A stretch of DNA of 64,000 bases from Pelethousia sp034933245 (GTDB lineage Bacteria > Bacillota > Clostridia > Christensenellales > CAG-138), in NCBI GenBank assembly GCA_034933245.1, contig JAYFNX010000014.1, positions 62,001 through 126,000 on the forward strand, written 5' to 3'. This document shows, one piece after another, positions 34,532 to 43,142 of the stretch. Under the pieces are notes generated by a model. The model did not search any database and was not told the origin of the DNA. It worked only from the letters and a program-made list of their open reading frames with translations. How positions within the stretch are numbered: position 1 is the first letter of the stretch; every line of letters starts with the position of its first letter. The position numbers were made by a program, and so were the translations under genes.

Positions 34532-37500
34532 TTAGAACAGTTGCATCTGCTCGGCCTGCTTGCCCCTTTGCGGCATTCTTCCGGAAGAAATGGCCAGCTC
34601 CGCTGCAAAGGCGGAAGGCGCTCCGCTTCCCGTAAGGATCAGTTCCTCTCGCGCCCGGGTCATTCCCACATAAAGCAAACGACGCTCTTCTTCCACATCC
34701 GTTTCCGCGCCCTCCCGTTCCAGCGGCAAAACCCCGGCGTTCAGCCCGGCAAGAAGCACCACGGGAAATTCCAAGCCCTTGGCGCCGTGGAGGGTCATGA
34801 GACGAACGGCGCCGGAGGCATAGCGTTTCCCCGAAGCCCGACGGATATCCCCTTCTTGCCCAAGCACCAGGGTTTGTATGAAATCCTCCATGGATTCGTG
34901 AAATACGGCGGCATTCATCAAACGTTCCATCTCGCCCCCGCCCCCGTGTTCTTTTGCCCATGTCTCCAGCAGGCGGCGCGGCTTTTCTTTTTTGACCCTG
35001 GGCAGGTAGGCCTCCACCGCATCCAGCCATAGGGCTAAGTGTGCAAAAGCGCCGACCCGCTCCCGAAGAATGGCGGCGTCCGGTTCCGGCATGGGCGCGT
35101 ATGCTCTAGCGGCTCGGGCGATCAGATCCGCCGGGCAATGCCATACCAGTTCCAAGCAGGCGGAAAGGGCCCGTACATCCTCCGGCGCGGCGAGGGAACG
35201 GAAAAAAGCCAGGGCTCCCTGCACCGCCCCATCCTGCAAATAATCTTCCCGGCCCGAAACGACGCAGGGAATGCTGTCATGCCGCAAGCAGCTTTCGATT
35301 AAATCCAACTGCCTGTGGGTGCGGCAAAGAACGGCCATTTCGGAAAAAGCCCGGGCAGGTCCTTCCGCCTGTACGGTTCCCGCCTCCAGCATATCCACGC
35401 CCCCGGCCAGACGGCCGATCTCTTTTGCAATAAAGACCGCCTCGGAAAAGGGGGCGTTTCCTTGCATAAACCGAACCGCTACCCCGGATGCGCGGTTTGG
35501 ATGAAGCCTGCGGGGCCCGCCGGCGTTATGGGCGATAAGCTTCTGCGCGCTTGCCAGAATCTCGGGGGTGGAGCGATAATTTTCCACTAGGGAAAGGATC
35601 GTAAGCTCGGGCAGCGCTTGCCGTAGTTCTGCAAAGCAGGCGGCGCTGGCTCCCCGGAAGCCATAGATGGACTGATCCGGATCCCCAATGGCAAAGAGGC
35701 TCTCTCCCCGGGCCGCCCAATGGAGCACCAAGCTGCGCTGCACCCCGTTGATATCCTGAAATTCATCCACCAACAGATGATTGAAGCAGCGCAAGCCGGA
35801 AACGTCCGCTTCCAATGCCTCCAGCAGCAAATCGTCCAGATCCCTTGCGTTGCGTTCCTGCAAGGCCTGTTCATACGCCTCGTACAGCGCCGGATCCATG
35901 CCCGCCCGATCAGGGCTGACCCCATTTTTTATGGAGCCGATGGCCTCCAGCGCCTTGGCGGGTGAGCCTTTATCCCCCCGTTCCGCCATGATCTCCCGAA
36001 GCATCGGCAGAGCCTCTTCCCGTCCGATCAGCGCCTTATGCGGAAGCATTTGCAGGCAAATGGCATGAAAGGTGCCGATGGTAATCCCCCGAGCCCCACG
36101 CTTTCCCCCCAGGCCCGCTTCAATTCGCTCGCGCAGTTCCGCCGCGGCCAAATTGGTAAAGGTGACGGCGGTAATTTCCTTTGGTTTTACGCCCTTCGTC
36201 CGAATCAACCACAGGATACGCGCGGCAAGGGTGCCGGTTTTTCCCGTGCCGGGCCCGGCCACCACTGCTACAGCCCGTTCCGGCGCCTCCGCCGCCCGGC
36301 GCTGCGCCGGGTTCAGGTCCAGCGCCCGTTCTTCTTTTCTTCCTTCTTCCTTCGCGGTAAGCGCCGGGGAAGTAGGCGCTGCTTCCTTCTTTTTTTGTAC
36401 GGATGGAACCGCAAGGTTGAAAAGCGCCGTTTGTCCCCGAAGGGACTCCAGTTCCCCGGGCCCAAAAACAGAAATGATGCCGTATTCGCCATCGTACCCG
36501 GCCTGGGGGCATACCTCCCCGGCCCGAAGGCGGCGGATACCTTCGGATAAGATGGGCCCGGCCGCTTGTTCAATATCGGCCAACGGGACTTGGCGCAGGA
36601 TATTGAATTCCGAACCAAGGGCATGCAAAAGGGCAAAATAGGCTGCCTGCACTTTTTTCGAAGCGGCGGAAAAGCCCATGCCTGCTGCCATAATCTCCGG
36701 AAGCGGAACCAGCCTCTCGAAGGGCTTAGCACCGGCAGGGACGTATCCTTCGGGCCGGTCCGCCAAGGTTTCCACCCGGTGTTCCACCCCGATGGTGAGC
36801 TTGCGGCCGCATACGGGGCACAGGCCTCCCAACCGCTTGGTTTCTTCCGGGGCGAGGCATATCCCGCAGGCACGGTGGCCATCCAGGTGGTATTTCCCTT
36901 CCTCCGGGAAAAACTCCACGGTGCCCCCAAAGGCCTCGCCCGTTTCCAGGGCTCGCGCCAAAGCGGCATAACCCATGGTGCCTTCCAGCAGGTTGGCCTC
37001 CCGTCCCAGCTTGGCGGGTGAGTGGGCATCCGAATTGGAGATTAACGTACGGCCATCCAAGGCGCTTACCCGCCAGATCATGGGCGGGTCTGCGGAAAGG
37101 CCGGTTTCCAGCGCATGGATATGGGAAGCCAGATCCCCAAAGCACTCTTCTACGGATGCGAAGGCGGAAAAGGCTCCCAGCATGGAAAAATGCGGCGTCC
37201 AAATATGGGCGGGAATAAAGACGGCACTCGGGCAGGTTTCCAGGGTAATCTCCAGCAGATCTCGGCTATCCAGCCCCAGGATGGGCCGCCCGTCGGAATG
37301 GATGTTGCCGATGGCTTCCAGGCGATGGGAAAGGCTTTCCGCCGCCTCCAAGCTGGGCAGTAGGATGAGGTTATGCACCTTACGGGTTTTCCCATCCCGC
37401 TTGTAAATGCAGCTGATTTCGCCGGAAATCACAAAGCGCGGTTGCGCCCCGCCTACTGCCGAGGCTTCCGGCAGCCCGGCCCCCTCCCGCAGTACGTAAA

Positions 37501-37684
37501 GCCCTTCTTCCGCTTCCTCCAAATTGGCCGCCAGTTCCGCCCGCCAGGCAGGGTGGGTGAAATCCCCCGTTCCCAAAAGGTCGATTCCTTTATATCGCGC
37601 CCACAGGTCCAAATGGGGCGCATCACAGTCTCTGCTGGTAGCACGGGAATATTTTGAATGAATATGCAAATCCGCCGTATACAT
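34532..37684 (-). CDS. EndoQ-like PHP nuclease fused to a UvrD/PcrA-type helicase
   Basis: A 1050-residue fusion. Residues 1-265 are a PHP domain: H7/H9 in DLHIHSKYS, GTGDFTHPAW, E89 in ISGEI, H104, H160/H165 and D219-H221 in NSDAHSP. Residues 273-292 form a four-Cys zinc site (CGIC, CPVC), and 325-395 the helical tail, the layout of endonuclease Q (TIGR00375), which nicks 5' of uracil, hypoxanthine, xanthine and AP sites. After a linker (430-455) comes a full SF1A helicase: Walker A GPGTGKT (477-483), DEFQD (640-644), GDPDQSIYGFRG, ENYRS, LMTLHGAKGLEF and VGMTRAR. AAGGGGGAG precedes the ATG. All key residues are kept, so both activities are expected. Role inferred: repair of deaminated DNA. 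Confidence 0.85.
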   Translation of the reverse strand: MYTADLHIHSKYSRATSRDCDAPHLDLWARYKGIDLLGTGDFTHPAWRAELAANLEEAEEGLYVLREGAGLPEASAVGGAQPRFVISGEISCIYKRDGKTRKVHNLILLPSLEAAESLSHRLEAIGNIHSDGRPILGLDSRDLLEITLETCPSAVFIPAHIWTPHFSMLGAFSAFASVEECFGDLASHIHALETGLSADPPMIWRVSALDGRTLISNSDAHSPAKLGREANLLEGTMGYAALARALETGEAFGGTVEFFPEEGKYHLDGHRACGICLAPEETKRLGGLCPVCGRKLTIGVEHRVETLADRPEGYVPAGAKPFERLVPLPEIMAAGMGFSAASKKVQAAYFALLHALGSEFNILRQVPLADIEQAAGPILSEGIRRLRAGEVCPQAGYDGEYGIISVFGPGELESLRGQTALFNLAVPSVQKKKEAAPTSPALTAKEEGRKEERALDLNPAQRRAAEAPERAVAVVAGPGTGKTGTLAARILWLIRTKGVKPKEITAVTFTNLAAAELRERIEAGLGGKRGARGITIGTFHAICLQMLPHKALIGREEALPMLREIMAERGDKGSPAKALEAIGSIKNGVSPDRAGMDPALYEAYEQALQERNARDLDDLLLEALEADVSGLRCFNHLLVDEFQDINGVQRSLVLHWAARGESLFAIGDPDQSIYGFRGASAACFAELRQALPELTILSLVENYRSTPEILASAQKLIAHNAGGPRRLHPNRASGVAVRFMQGNAPFSEAVFIAKEIGRLAGGVDMLEAGTVQAEGPARAFSEMAVLCRTHRQLDLIESCLRHDSIPCVVSGREDYLQDGAVQGALAFFRSLAAPEDVRALSACLELVWHCPADLIARAARAYAPMPEPDAAILRERVGAFAHLALWLDAVEAYLPRVKKEKPRRLLETWAKEHGGGGEMERLMNAAVFHESMEDFIQTLVLGQEGDIRRASGKRYASGAVRLMTLHGAKGLEFPVVLLAGLNAGVLPLEREGAETDVEEERRLLYVGMTRAREELILTGSGAPSAFAAELAISSGRMPQRGKQAEQMQLF

Positions 37685-37713
37685 AATTACTCCCCCTTGT
37701 GAATACTGGGAAT

Positions 37714-37743
37714 ATTATAGCCTAATTATGGCCGAATTTGCAA
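37714..37743 (-). promoter_or_regulatory. Promoter of the PHP-helicase gene
   Basis: Minus strand TTGCAA, 18 bases, TATAAT, about 30 bp upstream of the start codon. Confidence 0.65.
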
Positions 37744-37749
37744 AAAGTC

Positions 37750-37778
37750 TTGAAATGAGATAAAAAAACAGGTATCCT
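37750..37778 (+). promoter_or_regulatory. Promoter of the TAXI-TRAP operon
   Basis: TTGAAA, 17 bases, TATCCT, divergent from the promoter of the PHP-helicase gene. A short palindrome CCCGTATACGGG lies in the leader at 37855-37866. Confidence 0.5.
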
Positions 37779-37893
37779 ATATATGTTCATATATATTTTC
37801 TTTTTGTCTTGAATGCAGATTTATATTGGTTAGGATGTCCGTGTTTTGGGGGAACCCGTATACGGGCGTAAAAATAAAGGAGGGTAACAAAAC

Positions 37894-38958
37894 ATGATGA
37901 AGAAGCTGCTTTCCCTGTTTCTCGTTGCACTTTTAGCGCTGGCCGCCGTCGCCTGCTCCCCCGCGGCACCTGCCGCCGAGCCTGAATCACAGCCTGCCGA
38001 ATCACAGCCCGCCGATTCGCAGCCTGCTGCCGAAGCGCCCGAAGAACCCGCCGCGCCCGAGGGCGGCATTCCCACACTCCAACGTTTGCTCATGGTTACC
38101 GGCGGCGATGCCGGCACGTATTACGCCTTGGGCGGCGTGGTAGCCAACGTACTAACCGAAAAAGTAGACAATCTGGAAGTTACCGCCACCACCTCCGGCG
38201 CATCTGCGGCGAATGCCCGTGCCCTCAATAACGGAGAAGCGGAACTGGCCATTTTGCAGAACGACGTGCTGGGCTATGCCTATGAAGGCGTGGATTCCAT
38301 GGCGGATGACGGCGCAATGCCCAAGCTGCGCGCCATCGCGGGCATGTATCCCGAAGTGATTCAGCTCGTGGCCCTCAAGTCCTCCGGCATCAACACCATT
38401 GCGGATCTCAAGGGCAAGAAGGTTTGCGTGGGTGACGCGGGCTCCGGTTCCGAAGTCAACGCCAAGCAGATTCTTGCTGCCGCCGGCCTTTCCTACGATG
38501 ATTTTGATGTGCAGTACCTGAGCTTCTCCGAGGCTTCCACCGCTATGCAAAACGGCACCGTGGATGCGGCTTTCGCCACCTCCGCCCTGCCCAACACCGC
38601 CATTGTGGAGCTATCCAACATGGCCGAGGTCGTAGTGGTTCCCATTGACGACGCTACGGCGGATGCCCTTGTGGCTGCCCATCCCTTCTATGCCAAAACC
38701 ACCATCGGCGCGGATGTATACAACGTGGCCGCCGCGGATTCCGTAGCCATCATCGCCACGCTGGCCTGCACGGAGGACATGGATGAGGAAGTAGCTTACC
38801 AAATCACCAAGGCCCTCTTCGAGCAGAAGGAGGCCATTGCTGCCGGCCATACCCGTGGCAATGACCTGGATATCGCCAAGGCTGCGGATGGTATTACGGT
38901 TCCCTTCCATCCCGGCGCGGTTCGCTACTATGCGGAGCAGGGCATTACGGTAGAATAG
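37894..38958 (+). CDS. TAXI-family TRAP transporter substrate-binding lipoprotein
   Basis: A 354-residue receptor. The signal peptide ends in the lipobox LAAVACS, followed by an Ala/Pro/Glu/Ser/Gln linker of about 40 residues and the TAXI domain: GGDAGTYYALGGVVANVL, TTSGASAANARALNNGEAELAILQND, and DLKGKKVCVGDAGSGSEVNA. TAXI receptors feed fused TRAP permeases; known substrates are dicarboxylates such as glutamate or 2-oxoglutarate. First gene of a three-gene operon. Confidence 0.93.
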   Translation: MMKKLLSLFLVALLALAAVACSPAAPAAEPESQPAESQPADSQPAAEAPEEPAAPEGGIPTLQRLLMVTGGDAGTYYALGGVVANVLTEKVDNLEVTATTSGASAANARALNNGEAELAILQNDVLGYAYEGVDSMADDGAMPKLRAIAGMYPEVIQLVALKSSGINTIADLKGKKVCVGDAGSGSEVNAKQILAAAGLSYDDFDVQYLSFSEASTAMQNGTVDAAFATSALPNTAIVELSNMAEVVVVPIDDATADALVAAHPFYAKTTIGADVYNVAAADSVAIIATLACTEDMDEEVAYQITKALFEQKEAIAAGHTRGNDLDIAKAADGITVPFHPGAVRYYAEQGITVE

Positions 38959-38978
38959 CGCGCCTGCGCACCGCTAAC

Positions 38979-39518
38979 ATGAACGTTTTTCATCATCAAG
39001 TCAGGCAGGGGGGCAAGCGGCTTGTCCCCCTGCTAATCAGTTTTATTGTGTTGCTTGCCCTGCTGTTTGTAGGGTTTGCCCCCCTCATGGATGGTCTCAC
39101 CGTGCGGGACGGCCGCACGGGCAAGTTGCTTTTGGCGTTGCCCATCCGCCAGGAAGAGACCTTTTCCATCCGGTATATTCATTCCGTCAACCTCTCCCCC
39201 GTCATCGATACCCTGCAATGGTCCGGGCAGGATCTGGTTCTTAGAACCACCCTTTTCTCCGACTACGGCTGGGGAATGCCCGTATTGGCAGACGGCATCG
39301 GCACGCATTTCGAGCACACGCCGGACGGGTTTCTCATTTCAGGAATTGATAAAGCCCAAGCAAGCGTTCCGATCCTGCTTCAACAGGTGCCGGATCATCA
39401 TATCCTATATAGGGGCAGGGAAATCAGCCTTTTAAAGTTAGCCGGTTCAGGTGCATTTTTGCGCATTGCAGGTGAGCGGATGAATCTTTTGGCGTTTTTT
39501 ACGCATTCGCAAGCCTAA
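38979..39518 (+). CDS. DUF1850 protein, TRAP-associated
   Basis: A 179-residue protein with one N-terminal membrane helix (LVPLLISFIVLLALLFVGFAPLM) and an external beta-rich domain carrying FSIRYIHSVNLSPVIDTLQW, the hallmark of DUF1850. The family usually stands beside TAXI-TRAP genes, as here, and its role in the transporter is unknown. It lies 20 bp after the receptor gene and 63 bp before the permease gene. Confidence 0.85.
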   Translation: MNVFHHQVRQGGKRLVPLLISFIVLLALLFVGFAPLMDGLTVRDGRTGKLLLALPIRQEETFSIRYIHSVNLSPVIDTLQWSGQDLVLRTTLFSDYGWGMPVLADGIGTHFEHTPDGFLISGIDKAQASVPILLQQVPDHHILYRGREISLLKLAGSGAFLRIAGERMNLLAFFTHSQA

Positions 39519-39581
39519 TTGCCTTGCCCCTTCATCTTTGGGCGGCAATATTTTTTAATTTCTTATATGGGAGGAAACCAT

Positions 39582-41813
39582 ATGGCCTTATTCGAAAAGA
39601 AGAACAAGAGCTCTGCCCATTCGCACATGCATACGGAGCTCAACATCAACACCGAGGGGCTGAGCGAGGAGGAAGTGGCAAAATTAGAGGCCGAAGCGGT
39701 TTTGGAAAAATTCGACAGGGAGTCCGCTTACCGCAACCGGCTTTCAGGCGCTCCTGCTTTTTTCATTGCGCTGGTTCTCATCGTCTTCTCCCTATTCCAA
39801 ATATACACCAGCATCTGGACGATCCCGCCTCAGATTCTTCGGGCCGTGCATCTTGCTTTCGCTTTGTTTCTGGTATACCTTCTGTATCCTGCCAAGCATG
39901 GACTTTCGAAGGACAAGATCGCATGGTATGATATGCTTCTGGCAGCCCTGGCCCTTGGAGCTGTGCTGTATATCCCCTTCAATTACGAATATATCGTCAA
40001 GAACGTAGGCAATTTTGGCCCCATGCAGATCGTTGTGGGGTTGGCGGGCATGTTTCTTTTGATGGAAGCCTGCCGCCGGGTGGTGGGTATACCCATCCTC
40101 ATCATCGTGCTCCTGTTCCTGGCCTATGCTGTTTTCGGCAAATATATTCCCGGCTCCTTTGGGCACCGGGGCTACAGCGTCAAGCAGTTGGTAAACCATA
40201 TGTATTTTACCCTAAACGGCGTATTCGGCACGCCGCTGGGGGTATCCTCCACCTATATTTTCCTATTTATCCTCTTCGGCTCCTTCCTGGAAAAGACCGG
40301 CGTGGGCAAGCTTTTTATCGACCTGGCAAACGCCATTGCGGGCCGGCGTATCGGCGGCCCGGCCAAGGTCGCGGTCATTTCCTCCGCGCTGCAAGGCACG
40401 GTGTCCGGCTCCTCTGTTGCCAACACGGTGAGCACAGGCTCTTTTACCATTCCAGCCATGAAGAAGCTGGGCTACCGTCCGGAATTTGCCGGCGCGGTAG
40501 AAGCCGCAGCCTCTACGGGCGGGCAGATCATGCCCCACATCATGGGCGCGGCTTCTTTCCTTATGGCTGACAGTACGGGCTTCCCCTATGCGCAAGTGGT
40601 TAAATCCGCCATCATTCCCGCTATCCTGTATTTTTCGGGCATCCTCATCAGCGTACATCATGAGGCCCGCAAGATTGGCCTGCGGGGCATGAGCGAGGAG
40701 GAAATCCCCAAAATCGGGCAGGTAATGAAGGAACGGGGGCATCTGCTTCTGCCCCTCGCCTTTATGATCTATATGCTGGCCAGCAAGGTAACGCCCACCT
40801 ATGCCGCTTTAGGCGCCATCCTTACCTCGCTGATGGCCTACAGCATTCGCTGGTTCACGGTGCTCCCCGTAGGCCTTATGCTCGTCTCCATGAAGGCGGC
40901 CGTCTGGTTCCCGTCGTTCCTGGCAAGCTGGGGCGTTGGCGAGATCAAGTTTACGCAGTATTCCGTTTGGGCCATTGTTGTCTGGCTTATTTTAGCCCTG
41001 CTTGTCAACTGGAAACGCGGCCCAAAGCCGGCCGATAAGCTTGGGTTCGATCCCTTGGATGTTGTGGACGCCCTCAAGAGCGGTGCGCGTAACGTTCTTT
41101 CCGTGGCTGTAGCCTGCGCCATGGCCGGCATGATTGTGGGCACGGTAACCCTCACGGGCCTGGGCCTCAAATTTGCCACCGGTCTTGCCCGCATCGCCGG
41201 GAACAGCATCTTCCTGCTGATGTTCTTCACCATGCTCTCCTCCATCATTCTGGGCATGGGCGTGCCTACCACGGCAAACTACCTCATTACCTCCACCATC
41301 TGCGCGCCGGCCCTCATCGCCATGCTGGTTTCCATGAACGGCCTTACGGAAGCCTCCAAGGCCATCATTATGAGCGCGCACTTATTTGTGTTCTATTTCG
41401 GTATTATCGCCGATATCACGCCTCCGGTTGCCCTGGCCGCCATGGCGGGCTCCGCCATTGCAAAAGGAGAGCCCTTTAAAACGGGCGTAACCGCCACGCG
41501 CATCGCCATTGGTGCGTTCATCGTGCCGTATATTTTTGTGCTTAATCCCGTAATGCTCATGATCGACGCTACGGCTTTCGAGATTCTCCAAAGCGTTTTT
41601 ACCGCCCTGTTGGGCATGTATGCCCTATCCGGCGGCCTTACGGGCTTTGTGCAGGACAACTGCACTTGGTACGAGCGGCTGTTGCTTATAGGCGGAGGCT
41701 TGGGCATGATCATTCCCGGCACTCTTACGGACATTGTGGGCCTAATTTTGGTGGGCAGCATCATCCTCCTGCAAAAGGCCCGGGTAAAAAACCGGTTGCA
41801 TAAAGCGGCCTAA
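39582..41813 (+). CDS. Fused TRAP transporter permease (4TM/12TM)
   Basis: A 743-residue membrane protein joining the small (DctQ-like) and large (DctM-like) TRAP subunits, as usual with TAXI receptors. Motifs: LEKTGVGKLFIDLANAIAGRRIGGPAKVAV, SALQGTVSGSSVANTVSTGS, TIPAMKKLGY and GMGVPTTANYLI. It imports the carboxylate bound by the receptor using an ion gradient. The start at 39582 follows GGGAGG. The hydrophilic N-terminus (about 55 residues) contains a His-rich stretch (HSHMH). Confidence 0.93.
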   Translation: MALFEKKNKSSAHSHMHTELNINTEGLSEEEVAKLEAEAVLEKFDRESAYRNRLSGAPAFFIALVLIVFSLFQIYTSIWTIPPQILRAVHLAFALFLVYLLYPAKHGLSKDKIAWYDMLLAALALGAVLYIPFNYEYIVKNVGNFGPMQIVVGLAGMFLLMEACRRVVGIPILIIVLLFLAYAVFGKYIPGSFGHRGYSVKQLVNHMYFTLNGVFGTPLGVSSTYIFLFILFGSFLEKTGVGKLFIDLANAIAGRRIGGPAKVAVISSALQGTVSGSSVANTVSTGSFTIPAMKKLGYRPEFAGAVEAAASTGGQIMPHIMGAASFLMADSTGFPYAQVVKSAIIPAILYFSGILISVHHEARKIGLRGMSEEEIPKIGQVMKERGHLLLPLAFMIYMLASKVTPTYAALGAILTSLMAYSIRWFTVLPVGLMLVSMKAAVWFPSFLASWGVGEIKFTQYSVWAIVVWLILALLVNWKRGPKPADKLGFDPLDVVDALKSGARNVLSVAVACAMAGMIVGTVTLTGLGLKFATGLARIAGNSIFLLMFFTMLSSIILGMGVPTTANYLITSTICAPALIAMLVSMNGLTEASKAIIMSAHLFVFYFGIIADITPPVALAAMAGSAIAKGEPFKTGVTATRIAIGAFIVPYIFVLNPVMLMIDATAFEILQSVFTALLGMYALSGGLTGFVQDNCTWYERLLLIGGGLGMIIPGTLTDIVGLILVGSIILLQKARVKNRLHKAA

Positions 41814-41834
41814 GCGGGTAACCACACTTAATGC

Positions 41835-41878
41835 AAAGGGCCCGGCACGCTTCAAACACGCCGGGCCTTTCCTTTCAA
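41835..41878 (+). terminator. Terminator of the TAXI-TRAP operon
   Basis: Stem AAAGG(g)CCCGGC/GCCGGGCCTTT with one bulged G and a 13-nt loop, then CCTTTC. Confidence 0.8.
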
Positions 41879-41935
41879 TACCTTTCCTGTGGCATTATCA
41901 TGGGGTTAAAAAATAATGCCAGGAGCCATGGTTTT

Positions 41936-42874
41936 TTAACTGTTTTCCAGGTTGCCGGCATCGTCTCCACCAAGCATGATCTCATCCGGAGGATGCATCT
42001 TTTCCAAGAGTTCTTTCATATCTTCCGGCAGGGGCGCGCAAATACGAATCTCATCCCCGGTGATGGGATGCAGCAGGCGCAGGCCGCCTGCATGGAGAGC
42101 CGGCCGGGCAATGGCCGAGCTTTCCTTTCCATAGAGCCAATCCCCGGCCAAAGGGTATCCTATGGTCGCCATATGCAAGCGAAGCTGATGGCAACGGCCC
42201 GTATGGGGAACCAAGCGCACAAGGCTATAACCGCCCCCTCTCGCCAGCACAAAAAACTCCGTGTGGGCTTCCTGGCCTTCTGGCTGAATTGCCCGCTTGT
42301 AGCGCGAGCCTTCGGCAAAACCTATGGGCAGCCGAATATGCCCCCCATCATCCGCCAGTTCCCCTGCGGTTACGGCCAGATATTCCTTTTGAAAACCGGG
42401 CGTGTGAAATTGACGGCGCAAAAGCTCATGCATATAACCGTTTTTCGTCCATGTCATGGCGCCGGTGGTGCCCCGATCCAGCCGACTGACGGGATGGGTG
42501 CCATCCTCCGGGGGCAGATAGGCGGCCAGCGCGTTTTCCAGCGTCAATTCCCCCGGGTTGCGGGTGGAAGCGTGGACGGCCAGCCCGGCGGGTTTGTTCA
42601 GGATGAGGATGTCTTCATCTTCCCATAGTATGGAAAGGGGATATGCCATGGGCTCTGCCCGGCAAACGGGATCATCTCCCACCTGCACCTCCAGCCAATC
42701 TCCCACCGCCACACGGGCCGTGGTATAAACCCGCTCGCCATTCAGGCAGATCCCCCGCTCCCGCCGTTTCAGCCGGGCCATAAGGGAATCTGAAATGCCC
42801 AGCTCTTCCTTCAGCAGGCTTTCCACCCGCCGACCCGCCAGGCCGGCATCGATCAAGCGTGTGCGGGTTCGCAT
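41936..42874 (-). CDS. RluA-family pseudouridine synthase
   Basis: A 312-residue enzyme with an N-terminal S4-like part (LLKEELGISDSLMARLKRRERGICLNGERV) and the RluA catalytic domain. The catalytic Asp is in SRLDRGTTGAM; the more usual form is HRLDRDTSGL, so the His is replaced by Ser and the rest is slightly divergent. ILNKPAGLAVHAS and LVPHTGRCHQLRLHMA are standard. The target uridine in rRNA or tRNA cannot be told. The start follows GAGAGGA. Confidence 0.9.
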   Translation of the reverse strand: MRTRTRLIDAGLAGRRVESLLKEELGISDSLMARLKRRERGICLNGERVYTTARVAVGDWLEVQVGDDPVCRAEPMAYPLSILWEDEDILILNKPAGLAVHASTRNPGELTLENALAAYLPPEDGTHPVSRLDRGTTGAMTWTKNGYMHELLRRQFHTPGFQKEYLAVTAGELADDGGHIRLPIGFAEGSRYKRAIQPEGQEAHTEFFVLARGGGYSLVRLVPHTGRCHQLRLHMATIGYPLAGDWLYGKESSAIARPALHAGGLRLLHPITGDEIRICAPLPEDMKELLEKMHPPDEIMLGGDDAGNLENS

Positions 42875-43142
42875 ACGATCCTCTCTTTCGTTGTTTCCAT
42901 TCCATTCCCGGCCTCCATCTTGCGCAGGCTTGGTACCGCGGAACCCGTGCCCTTCCGCTACCGCATAATATGGTGGCTTACCGTCATGGAGCCTGCCTGG
43001 ACGCGGCTGGTCGCCAACGCTTTTTTATGTGCGATCGTCCCTGGTACAGGCATAGCGAAAACGGCCCGAAACAGCCCGGCGGCGGGGCGCCATCGAAGAC
43101 ATCCCGCCGCCTTATTTTTTGCAGCTAAATTCCCCGTTGAAG
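42875..43142 (+). other. Gene-free gap with T-box-like core and plus-strand terminators
   Basis: The gap holds TGGTACCGCGG (42931-42941), identical to the conserved T-box core. It is followed by a weak hairpin with T6 (43005-43026), a CGTCCCT (43037-43043) like the 3' half of T-box terminators, and a strong terminator (stem GGCGGCGGG/CCCGCCGCC, 43078-43120, T-run). All are on the plus strand, where no gene follows. The usual AGGG before the core is AGGCT here, and I cannot find stem I. It may be a degenerate riboswitch or a small RNA locus. Confidence 0.35.
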
